64,000 bases of DNA from an uncultured Ruminococcus sp. (GTDB taxonomy: Bacteria > Bacillota > Clostridia > Lachnospirales > Lachnospiraceae), in the NCBI GenBank assembly GCA_934359255.1, contig CAKRLG010000001.1:62001-126000 (forward strand), written 5' to 3'. Below are positions 53,329-61,255 of this stretch, piece after piece (within the stretch, counting starts at the first letter, position 1; every line of letters starts with the position of its first letter). Made by a program: the position numbers and the translations under genes. The notes under the pieces were generated by a model. It ran no database searches and was not told the DNA's origin. It saw only the letters and a list, made by a program, of their open reading frames with translations.

Positions 53329-54219
53329 TTACAGATAACTCTCTTTCTTATTCAACTCTTTTCTCAGATAATCTCCTATCCCGGTAATAGCCAATAAGGT
53401 TATAACAAGAAACGCCCCGGGAATCAGAATGATCCACCAGCCATCGGTAAGCAGTGCTTTTTCCGACAGTGACAACATACTTCCCCAGGAAATAATTTCC
53501 AATGGCAGTCCTATACCCATAAAACTCAAAGTTGATTCTTCCACAATCGCACTTCGAACATTCATAACAACCATGAACATAATGGAAGACAAAAAGTTGG
53601 GGGCAAGATGTTTCCGGAGAATATAGAAAAAGCCGCCACCCATACATCTAGCCGCAACCACATATTCATTGCTTCTTAGCTGACGTACCTCTGTCCTTAC
53701 TACTTTCGCTATACTGGTCCAGCTTGTAACTCCTATGACCAGCGACAGACTCAGCACATTTGCCTTCCCCAGAATCGCCTGCAGAAAAATAACCAGAAGC
53801 AGATTGGGAATACTCAGCAAAATCTCTGTCATTCGCATGAGTATCATATCCAGCCATTCCGGTGCAAGGCCACTGACTGTTCCAAATATAATTGCAATAC
53901 CGGTGGATATTATCGTTGCCACGAATCCTATAAACAGAGACTGCCGTCCCCCATACCATATCATGGAGAAAATATCCCGTCCCATAGTATCTGTTCCAAA
54001 CAAAAACTCCTTGCATGGCGCAACAGTATAATTTTTCAGATCCATATAGGACGGATCTTTTGTCATAAACTTTTCACAAAACAGGCATCCCCCCACAATT
54101 ATCAGCAGAACAACAACAGAAAACCAGGGAATTGCCCGGTACCATCTGTTTTCTTGTTCCTCTATCTGATGATTCTGAAGTTCCCGCCTTATACCGACAA
54201 TTTCAAACGGATCATTCAT
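53329..54219 (-). CDS. Opp/Dpp-type ABC transporter permease (OppC/DppC-like)
   Basis: A 296-residue permease with six spans. The N-terminal region has the OppC_N-type segment, then GTDTMGRDIFSMIWYGGRQS, the hallmark of DppC-like subunits, and the EAA-like loop VAARCMGGGFFYILRKHLAP. Its start overlaps the end of the OppB-like gene by 8 bases. Last large gene of a five-gene importer operon. Confidence 0.93.
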   Translation of the reverse strand: MNDPFEIVGIRRELQNHQIEEQENRWYRAIPWFSVVVLLIIVGGCLFCEKFMTKDPSYMDLKNYTVAPCKEFLFGTDTMGRDIFSMIWYGGRQSLFIGFVATIISTGIAIIFGTVSGLAPEWLDMILMRMTEILLSIPNLLLVIFLQAILGKANVLSLSLVIGVTSWTSIAKVVRTEVRQLRSNEYVVAARCMGGGFFYILRKHLAPNFLSSIMFMVVMNVRSAIVEESTLSFMGIGLPLEIISWGSMLSLSEKALLTDGWWIILIPGAFLVITLLAITGIGDYLRKELNKKESYL

Positions 54220-55219
54220 CTTCCCTCACCTCCTGCATATCCGGCTGTCTGCTGATGCGGATTCTCGGATCAATTCGTTCATTTAGAATCTGTGCTGCCA
54301 TATTACAGACAATCACTATGATCCCGGACAGCAGGCTGACTACCATCAGCAGGTTATAGTCTTTATAGCGGGCACTTTCATATGCCAGTGTGCCGATTCC
54401 CGGATAGGAAAAAACCGTCTCCACCACGTACGTTCCACCCATAATATGTGCCACAGAAATTGCCATAATACTGAGATATGCCGGCATGATATTTCTCATA
54501 CAATGAAAAATCATGATCCGGGACTTTTTCATTCCTTTTGCTTTCGCCAGCAATACATACTCTGCCCGGATCTCATCCAGCATTTTATTCCGGATCATAT
54601 AGCCGTAATACCAGAGATGTTCTGTCACAATAACCGTCAGAGGAAGAATCATATGGACAATCCGATCCATAATATTATTTTCCTTGCCTACCGCATAAGC
54701 TCCTGAACTCGGAAGCCATCGAAGAGAAACAGAAAATACAAGAATCAGTACCAGAGCCAGCCAGAATTCCGGTACACAACTGATGACCGTTCCCACTTTA
54801 CAGATCATCCGGTCTGCCCATCCGCCCTCTTTCCATGCACACACCACGCCCAGAAACAACGATCCGAAAAATATGACCAGAAAGCCACTTCCTCCGAGAA
54901 TCAGTGTATTGCCGATTCTGCTTCTCAATACCTCCATCACATCCATTTTATATTTATAGGAAATTCCAAAATTTCCATGAAATGCCTGACGGATCCATCT
55001 TGCATACTGTACAGATATTTTTTCATTCAGACCCAGCTTCTCCTCTGCCCATTCCCTTTCTTCCGGACTCATCTTTTCCACGCGTTCTCCATAGTAAGAA
55101 ACCAGCGGATCTCCCGGTGCAAGTCTGGACACATAAAACGTTACAAGAGACAGTACCCATACACTGATTATAAAAATCAGCAATTTTTTTCCATAATATA
55201 ATACCCGTTCACCCCTCAT
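54212..55219 (-). CDS. Opp/Dpp-type ABC transporter permease (OppB/DppB-like)
   Basis: A 335-residue permease with about six spans. It begins VLYYGKKLLIFIISVWVLSL and has FYVSRLAPGDPL, the typical DppB N-terminus, and the EAA loop LLAKAKGMKKSRIMIFHCMR, followed by AHIMGGTYVVETVFSYPGIG. Its ATG lies within the 3' end of the OppF-like gene, so the genes are translationally coupled. Confidence 0.93.
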   Translation of the reverse strand: MRGERVLYYGKKLLIFIISVWVLSLVTFYVSRLAPGDPLVSYYGERVEKMSPEEREWAEEKLGLNEKISVQYARWIRQAFHGNFGISYKYKMDVMEVLRSRIGNTLILGGSGFLVIFFGSLFLGVVCAWKEGGWADRMICKVGTVISCVPEFWLALVLILVFSVSLRWLPSSGAYAVGKENNIMDRIVHMILPLTVIVTEHLWYYGYMIRNKMLDEIRAEYVLLAKAKGMKKSRIMIFHCMRNIMPAYLSIMAISVAHIMGGTYVVETVFSYPGIGTLAYESARYKDYNLLMVVSLLSGIIVIVCNMAAQILNERIDPRIRISRQPDMQEVREDE

Positions 55220-56033
55220 TGCACTTTATCACCCTTCTGTTTCGTTCTTCCCTCGGATCCGGTACGGGAATTGCTGCCAGCAATGCTTTTGTATATTCAT
55301 GTTCCGGATGTGAAAACACATCCTTTGTGGCTCCTTCTTCAACCAGTCCTCCATGATACATAACTCCGGTCCGATCGCACAAAAATTTCACCATCGAAAG
55401 ATCATGCGCGATAAAAAGGAAGGAAAATCCCTGCTCTTTCTGCAATTTTCGAAACAGATTGACCATCTGTGCCTGAATAGATACATCCAGCGATGCTATT
55501 GGCTCATCTGCCACGATCAGATCCGGTTTTGCGAACAGGGTCCGTGCAATTGCCACCCGCTGTCGTTGCCCACCGGACAGTTCATATGGATATTTTTCCA
55601 GATAACTTCCGTCAAGTCCCACCAGTTCCAGCTGTTTTTCTATTTTCCTTTTATCTGTACGGATTTTCCGGGACTGGATACGCAGCGGTTCCTCCACGAT
55701 ATCTCGGACTTTCATTCCCGGATTCAGACTCGAAGCCGAGTCCTGAAAAATTATCTGCCTCGTCATCTGCAACATTTTCCGATTTTTTTGGAATTCCCTG
55801 TTTTTACAAACAGGTATCCCTTTATAAAAGATTTCTCCTCCGGAAGGTTTGTATATATTCATGACACAGCGTGCCACTGTGGATTTCCCGGATCCGGATT
55901 CTCCTACCAGTCCGTAAATTTCTCCTTTTTTTATCCGAAAAGAAACATCGTTTACTGCTTTGACTTTTGTTTTCCGGTTCAGCCGGAAAACATGCGAAAG
56001 ATGCTGCACATCCAGTATAATATCATTTTCCAT
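55209..56033 (-). CDS. Opp/Dpp-type ABC transporter ATP-binding protein (OppF-like)
   Basis: A 274-residue ATPase. Walker A is GLVGESGSGKSTVARC, the signature is YELSGGQRQRVAIART, Walker B is DLIVADEPIASLDVS and the His switch FLFIAHDLS. The C-terminal oligopeptide extension is short (HPEHEYTKALLAAIPVPDPR). It starts 4 bp after the OppD-like gene with GGAGGATAAAGGG. It energises the importer together with OppD. Confidence 0.94.
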   Translation of the reverse strand: MENDIILDVQHLSHVFRLNRKTKVKAVNDVSFRIKKGEIYGLVGESGSGKSTVARCVMNIYKPSGGEIFYKGIPVCKNREFQKNRKMLQMTRQIIFQDSASSLNPGMKVRDIVEEPLRIQSRKIRTDKRKIEKQLELVGLDGSYLEKYPYELSGGQRQRVAIARTLFAKPDLIVADEPIASLDVSIQAQMVNLFRKLQKEQGFSFLFIAHDLSMVKFLCDRTGVMYHGGLVEEGATKDVFSHPEHEYTKALLAAIPVPDPREERNRRVIKCNEG

Positions 56034-56037
56034 CCCT

Positions 56038-57039
56038 TTATCCTCCCATCGGAACCTTCACCTTCGGTGCCCGCTCATCCAGCAGCCAGGTAGCCGCATA
56101 GTGAGTATCTGTAACCCGAAACATAGGAGGCTCTTTTTCATAGTCTATTCTCATTGCATATACATTTCTTTCCGCAAATGCATCACCCTTTGGCGGATGA
56201 ATCAGAGTAGGCGGCATGCCAGGCAGTGTCGGGAGCCATTCTTTTTCCTCTGACAGAATGGGAAGTGACTGTAGCAGCCCCCAGGTATACGGATGCCTCG
56301 GATCATAAAAAATTTCCTCTGCTGTCCCGATTTCCACAATCTTTCCCGCATACATAACCGCTACACGGTCTGCCACTCCTGCTACAACACCGAGATCATG
56401 ACTGATAAAGACGGTTGCCATCTCCATTTTTTTCTGGATTCGCCGGAAAACATCAAGAATCTGCGCCTGAATCGTCACATCCAGCGCAGTCGTAGGTTCG
56501 TCGGCAAACAAAATCTTCGGATCACCGGCAAGGGCAATTGCCATAACTGCTCTCTGACGCATACCCCCGGAAAATTCATGGGGATACTGACGGATCCTTT
56601 CCTCCGGCCTGTCTATTTCCACCAGCTGCATCAGTTCTATAACTCTTTGTCTGATTTGTCCTCTCGACATTTTTCTATTATGGATCCTCACCGCCTCTCC
56701 GATCTGTTTTCCCACCGTGATCGTCGGATTCAGAGATGTCATCGGGTCCTGAAAGACCATCGAAAAAAGTTCTCCACGCAGCCGTGACATATTCTTCTCC
56801 GTATAGTCCGTAATATCCGCTCCATTCACCAGTATTTTCCCGGACTTGATTTTTGCTGTCTTCGGAAGTAATTTCATAATACTTTTGCACAATGCACTCT
56901 TCCCGCACCCGGATTCTCCCACAATGGCCAGCACTTCCCCTTTTTTCACAGTAAAACTTACATCCCGAACCGCTTCCACTTCACCGGCATCCGTAAAAAA
57001 GCTTACCGACAGATGTTCTGCCTTCAGTAACTCATTCAT
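56038..57039 (-). CDS. Opp/Dpp-type ABC transporter ATP-binding protein (OppD-like)
   Basis: A 333-residue ATPase. ATG 57039 follows GAGG; a TTG two codons earlier is less likely. Walker A is AIVGESGCGKSALCKS, the signature HEFSGGMRQRAVMAIA, Walker B KILFADEPTTALDVT, and the His switch TVFISHDLGVV. The C-terminal region with RHPYTWGLLQSLP is the oligopeptide ABC-specific domain; its usual four-Cys iron-sulfur motif is absent. Confidence 0.94.
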   Translation of the reverse strand: MNELLKAEHLSVSFFTDAGEVEAVRDVSFTVKKGEVLAIVGESGCGKSALCKSIMKLLPKTAKIKSGKILVNGADITDYTEKNMSRLRGELFSMVFQDPMTSLNPTITVGKQIGEAVRIHNRKMSRGQIRQRVIELMQLVEIDRPEERIRQYPHEFSGGMRQRAVMAIALAGDPKILFADEPTTALDVTIQAQILDVFRRIQKKMEMATVFISHDLGVVAGVADRVAVMYAGKIVEIGTAEEIFYDPRHPYTWGLLQSLPILSEEKEWLPTLPGMPPTLIHPPKGDAFAERNVYAMRIDYEKEPPMFRVTDTHYAATWLLDERAPKVKVPMGG

Positions 57040-57061
57040 GATCAACCTCTCTAAACTGCAT

Positions 57062-57085
57062 AAAGAGACTGTTCCCAGTCTCTTT
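57062..57085 (-). terminator. Perfect 10-bp hairpin between binding-protein and OppD genes
   Basis: AAAGAGACTG pairs with CAGTCTCTTT around TTCC. No U-run follows, so it is probably an mRNA-stabilising or processing hairpin rather than a terminator; it parallels the hairpin at 4292-4323 after the other binding-protein gene. Confidence 0.6.
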
Positions 57086-57104
57086 GCAGCTCTTATCTTT
57101 CTTT

Positions 57105-58718
57105 TTATTTCACGATTTCCCAGTCCTGAATATTCCAGAAAATACCAACTCCGTGATGGCCAAGTACGGTCTTTTCAGAAATTCCTTTGATATCCGAATC
57201 CGCCACATAATTGGCATCAATATAACAGATAAATGCATATGCCGGATCCTTTGCCAGTTCTTCCTGGAAAAGATCATAATATTTCCCACGGATTTCCTGA
57301 TCTTCATACTGTCTTGCCAGGGTCAGATATTCATCCACTTTTTCATTGGAATAACCGGAATAATTGGCTCCTTTATCCGTTCCGAAAACTTTATAGGTAT
57401 GATCATCTGCATCAAACGGACTTCCCCAGCCGATCAGGCAGGCCATCTGTCCTCCCCAGTCCATCTGTGCCGGGATATCTACCGTACAGTTGATGCCGAT
57501 CTCCTGCAACTGCTGTGCCGCTGCCTGCGCAATGTCGATTCGATCCTGTTCACCGGACATAACGCTGATCACAAAGCCGATTTCTTCTCCGTTTCTCTCG
57601 TAGAAGCCATCATCGTCCATGGTACATCCCGCATTCTCAAGAATCTCTTTTGCCTTTTCCGGATTATAATCATAATGTTCCACATCTTCGTCATTGTAAA
57701 TATTTCTCTGTAACGGACCATATGCCGGCATTCCCTGACCCAGAAGCACTGCATCAATAATTGCCTGCCGGTCAATACCATAACATACTGCCGGAATAAT
57801 ATCTTTGTTTTCCGTCCAGTAATCGTTGCCGAAATTAAACATAATACCACGATAATCCGAAGTTGTCATATCATAGCAGGTATAATCATCTGCATCCTTA
57901 AAACTCTGTGCATTTTTCGGATCTAACAGAGCCATATCAATCTCACCGGACTGTAACTGTACTGCCTGTGTATTGTCATCCTCTACAATCTTAAAGATCA
58001 CTTTATCGATTTTCGGACTGCCAAGATAATAATCTTCATTTTTCACCATGACAATTGACTGCCCTGCATCCCAGCTTTCCAGTTTATACGGACCTGTTCC
58101 TATCGGATGACGGAAGAAATCAGATTCCTGCATATCTTCTCCATCCAGAAGATGTTTTGGTAAAATCGCCATTGTCATATATTCCAGAAATGCCACATTT
58201 GGTTCTGCCAGTTTAAAAGCAATCGTCTGGTCATCTGTTACTGTAATTTCCTCGATATCTTCATAATTCGGCGCATTTTCCGATCCGTTATCCGGATCCA
58301 TGATAGCTTCTATAGTAAACTTTACATCGTCTGCCGTAAACGGCTCTCCGTCATGCCATTTGATTCCATCACGGATATGAAATGTATAAGTACAGGTGTC
58401 TTCATCATAGTCCCAGCTTTCCGCAAGACCCGGCACTACCTGATCATCCGCATCATGAGCAGTCAGTCCGTTAAATAACAGCACATTAATCTCACAGTGT
58501 TCGTCCATCGCCGGATTGATCCGTGTATAATCTCCGGATCCGTAGACCAGCGTAGATTCTTCTGTATTTTCTGCTTCTTCTGCAGGTTCATCACCTGCTG
58601 TTTCCTCATTCTCCGTCTTCGCTTCCCCAGTGTTACCTGTTTCTGATGCACCCCCACAGGCTGCCAGCGATATCACCAGACCTGCTGCGAGCAATACCGC
58701 AACCATTTTCTTCTTCAT
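57105..58718 (-). CDS. Opp/Dpp-type solute-binding lipoprotein
   Basis: A 537-residue family 5 (SBP_bac_5) binding protein. The start is ATG 58718 (MKKKMVAVLLAAGLVISLAA), with AAGGGG upstream; 25 further codons in frame would spoil the signal peptide. The lipobox is LAAC, then an acidic linker. AWSYDEDT-like segments WDYDEDTCTYTFHIRDGIKW and HDGEPFTADDVKFTIEAIMD are family marks. First gene of the importer operon. The family carries peptides, nickel or oligosaccharides; the neighbouring GH42 gene makes a galacto-oligosaccharide possible. Confidence 0.93.
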   Translation of the reverse strand: MKKKMVAVLLAAGLVISLAACGGASETGNTGEAKTENEETAGDEPAEEAENTEESTLVYGSGDYTRINPAMDEHCEINVLLFNGLTAHDADDQVVPGLAESWDYDEDTCTYTFHIRDGIKWHDGEPFTADDVKFTIEAIMDPDNGSENAPNYEDIEEITVTDDQTIAFKLAEPNVAFLEYMTMAILPKHLLDGEDMQESDFFRHPIGTGPYKLESWDAGQSIVMVKNEDYYLGSPKIDKVIFKIVEDDNTQAVQLQSGEIDMALLDPKNAQSFKDADDYTCYDMTTSDYRGIMFNFGNDYWTENKDIIPAVCYGIDRQAIIDAVLLGQGMPAYGPLQRNIYNDEDVEHYDYNPEKAKEILENAGCTMDDDGFYERNGEEIGFVISVMSGEQDRIDIAQAAAQQLQEIGINCTVDIPAQMDWGGQMACLIGWGSPFDADDHTYKVFGTDKGANYSGYSNEKVDEYLTLARQYEDQEIRGKYYDLFQEELAKDPAYAFICYIDANYVADSDIKGISEKTVLGHHGVGIFWNIQDWEIVK

Positions 58719-58880
58719 ATGTTTCCCCTTTCTGATTTCTGTAAAAAGAAAGGAAAGGAATCTTTCCCGGATTTCTTTCCTCACTTCTGACATTATTTGC
58801 TTTCCAATCCATACTGCTTTTAGATGCGGAGGAGGCAGTACGGTCTGAGCGAACTTACAACCTTCTTCTGTTGTGTGCCT

Positions 58881-58909
58881 ATCATAACCTGTCTTTTCTC
58901 TCCTTGCAA
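58881..58909 (-). promoter_or_regulatory. Promoter of the Opp/Dpp-type operon
   Basis: On the minus strand TTGCAA (58904-58909), 17 bases, TATGAT (58881-58886), about 165 bases before the binding-protein start. The leader contains a stem CCGTACTGC/GCAGTATGG. Confidence 0.65.
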
Positions 58910-59002
58910 GCCCCCTGTGGGGTTATATTTTTATCCTTTTTCCAACCGATATTTTCGCACTTTTTTCCTCTTTATATCCTTATCCGGGGGATAGACAACA
59001 AT

Positions 59003-59044
59003 AAAAAAAGCTGTCCTCCATAGTTTTCATCCATGAAGGACAGC
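59003..59044 (-). terminator. Terminator of the GH42 gene
   Basis: On the minus strand GCTGTCCT pairs with AGGACAGC and TTTTTTT follows. Confidence 0.85.
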
Positions 59045-59053
59045 GCCCTTTCC

Positions 59054-61066
59054 TTACCGTTCCACAATCTTCAGATCCCAGCCCCCGATTTCCAAAACCT
59101 CTCCGTCAGCAACCGCAGCCTTTCCAAACAATTCCTCCCCATCAGCGCCATGATAGATCACGTTCCGCACTTCCGGCGAATAGTTCAGATAATACACGAC
59201 TTCTTTGCCAAGATCATTGGTCCCCTTCTTGATAATCACCGGGAACTCCACTTCCTGCTCCATACCCCACAGTCCTGCATCCTTCAACACATCCGTAAGA
59301 ATCTCCCGAAGCATCGCATCACTGGTCCAGCATCCCAGATAAGTAGCCGTTCCCTTTCCATACACATTTCTCGTCACTGCCGCATACCGCTTCCAGTTAT
59401 AATGATCATAAGAAGCCAGCACCTGTGCCCCTTCCGGGTTCACCAGTTCCATAAAATTTTTCAATTCATTATCTTCACAGTGATACGTCTCTCCTGACAG
59501 TTTTACCTGTTTCGGGAACGTAAAATGGCTGTAGGAAATACCCAGACACTGGTTCAGAATATGTGGCTGACTGTCATGGAACACCTTCAGATTCTCATCC
59601 GTGAAACCGGTCTTGAATGTGGTAAACAGATGACCGCCTGCTGCCACATAGTCATTGATCTTCTGAAGCAGGGCTTCCGGTGCTGCATACAGTGCCGGCA
59701 CTACCAGCAGATCATACTGCTCAAAACTCTCTGTTTCCGGCCACAGGAAATCGCATTCCACATTCAGTTTATATAACTGATCATAGACATATCGAACCAC
59801 ATCGTTGTATTTGCATCCGCCACCACCGCCTGCGGTTCCGTCAATCGGAAACCAGTCCAGCGCAGTCTGCGCTTCATTGCTCACAAAGAAACCGACTTTA
59901 TTGTGTTTTTTCAGATTCACCAGATGGCTTCCCAGCTCCGCAAACTCCTTACCAATCACTTTTGCCGAACGATATGTATCATTTTCCTTAAAATCGTGAC
60001 TCAACAGTCCTTTCCAGTATGTCTCGAAAGAATTATGGATCGAATGCCAGTGCCAGTATTCTACCATATTTGCCCCGGAAGCCAGATGACTGAATGCCTG
60101 CAGACGAAGCTGTCCGTCGTAAGGAACCCATCCCGGGAATCCCTGTGCCTCTGTCTCCAGAACAAAATAATTATCTTCTTTCAGTGAGCGGGTACTGTCC
60201 CCGCCATAGGAAATCTCTGCACCGGTCAGTTCGTCCTGAGTCGGATGATAGATATCCACCCCTGCTACTGTCAGTGCCTTTGCTGCATGTTTGTGATCTA
60301 CCATCGGCTGTACTCCGTAGGAATATCCCCGCCAGTCAAAATCGAAGTTATGGGTGATGAACTGATCTTCTCTCGCATACTCTTTCACAATATCCGCCTG
60401 CCACTGCAGATAATCATCCACCAGCGTTCTCTGAAACTTCTGGAACTCCGCACCAAGACTTCCGTTAATTGTTCCACGCACATCCGGAAAATCTTCCCAC
60501 GCATTGATCCGGTTGCTCCAGTAGTCCAATCCAAACGCCTGATTCATCGCCTCCAGATCATCGTTAAACTTTGTCCGCAGGTATTTTACGAACTGCTCCT
60601 GCACATTTTTTCCCGCAGTGTCATAATATTTTGTCTCATTATCCAGCTGGAAGCCGATCACACATTTTCTGTGTGCAGACACTTCCATCAGTTTCCGGAT
60701 CACCCGCTCACCATAATAACGATATACCGGATGTGTGATATCCATGATCTGACGTGCCCCGTAGATGCCAGGTCCCTTCTTTGTGGTTGCCAGTACATCC
60801 GGATGAGATTTTACCATCCAGGTCGGAATCGCATACGTAGGTGTTCCGATGATCACAGAGATACCGGCATCTTCCATTGCATCCAGTACCCGTATCACGT
60901 GGCTGAAATCAAACACGCCTTCCTGCGGTTCACAGGTACTCCAGGTAGACTCCGCGATACGGACCAGATTGATCCCCGCCGCTTTCATCATCGCTATATC
61001 CTTATCTAATCGATCACACGGCATATACTCATCATAATATGCCACCCCATACAACAATTTTTCCAT
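59054..61066 (-). CDS. Beta-galactosidase, glycoside hydrolase family 42
   Basis: A 670-residue cytoplasmic enzyme. ATG 61066 (MEKLLYGVAYYDEYMPCDRL) follows GAGAGGG; eight earlier codons in frame lack support. The TIM barrel holds VRIAESTWSTCEPQEGVFDF, the acid/base Glu in CVIGFQLDNETKYYDT and the nucleophile Glu in NYFVLETEAQGFPGW; a trimerisation domain and a C-terminal sandwich follow. GH42 enzymes cleave galacto-oligosaccharides, arabinogalactan side chains or lacto-N-tetraose parts. Single-gene unit with its own promoter and terminator, upstream of the Opp/Dpp operon. Confidence 0.96.
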   Translation of the reverse strand: MEKLLYGVAYYDEYMPCDRLDKDIAMMKAAGINLVRIAESTWSTCEPQEGVFDFSHVIRVLDAMEDAGISVIIGTPTYAIPTWMVKSHPDVLATTKKGPGIYGARQIMDITHPVYRYYGERVIRKLMEVSAHRKCVIGFQLDNETKYYDTAGKNVQEQFVKYLRTKFNDDLEAMNQAFGLDYWSNRINAWEDFPDVRGTINGSLGAEFQKFQRTLVDDYLQWQADIVKEYAREDQFITHNFDFDWRGYSYGVQPMVDHKHAAKALTVAGVDIYHPTQDELTGAEISYGGDSTRSLKEDNYFVLETEAQGFPGWVPYDGQLRLQAFSHLASGANMVEYWHWHSIHNSFETYWKGLLSHDFKENDTYRSAKVIGKEFAELGSHLVNLKKHNKVGFFVSNEAQTALDWFPIDGTAGGGGGCKYNDVVRYVYDQLYKLNVECDFLWPETESFEQYDLLVVPALYAAPEALLQKINDYVAAGGHLFTTFKTGFTDENLKVFHDSQPHILNQCLGISYSHFTFPKQVKLSGETYHCEDNELKNFMELVNPEGAQVLASYDHYNWKRYAAVTRNVYGKGTATYLGCWTSDAMLREILTDVLKDAGLWGMEQEVEFPVIIKKGTNDLGKEVVYYLNYSPEVRNVIYHGADGEELFGKAAVADGEVLEIGGWDLKIVER

Positions 61067-61102
61067 TTGATAACCCTCTCTTTTTCTCATTTTATTACTT
61101 TA

Positions 61103-61132
61103 ATTTTACCTGTTGTATGGTCGTCCGGTCAA
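61103..61132 (-). promoter_or_regulatory. Promoter of the GH42 gene
   Basis: On the minus strand TTGACC (61127-61132), 18 bases, TAAAAT (61103-61108). Confidence 0.65.
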
Positions 61133-61170
61133 CTGTCTCCATACATATTTCCAGAAAATAATGTCCGGAC

Positions 61171-61210
61171 AAAAAAAAGCTGCACCAACTTTCTCCGTCA
61201 GTACAGCTTC
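61171..61210 (-). terminator. Terminator of feoB
   Basis: On the minus strand AGCTG-t-AC pairs with GT-g-CAGCT and is followed by TTTTTTTT. Confidence 0.8.
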
Positions 61211-61217
61211 TTTCTCT

Positions 61218-61255
61218 GATACCGGATTGTTCCGGACTTCGCACTCTCACAATCC
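61218..61255 (+). repeat. Structured repeat, partial copy C (first hairpin only)
   Basis: GATACC and the first hairpin GGATTGT...ACAATCC match copy A in 36 of 38 bases; the rest of the 171-bp element is missing. The hairpin touches the feoB stop codon (61255-61257). Confidence 0.75.
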
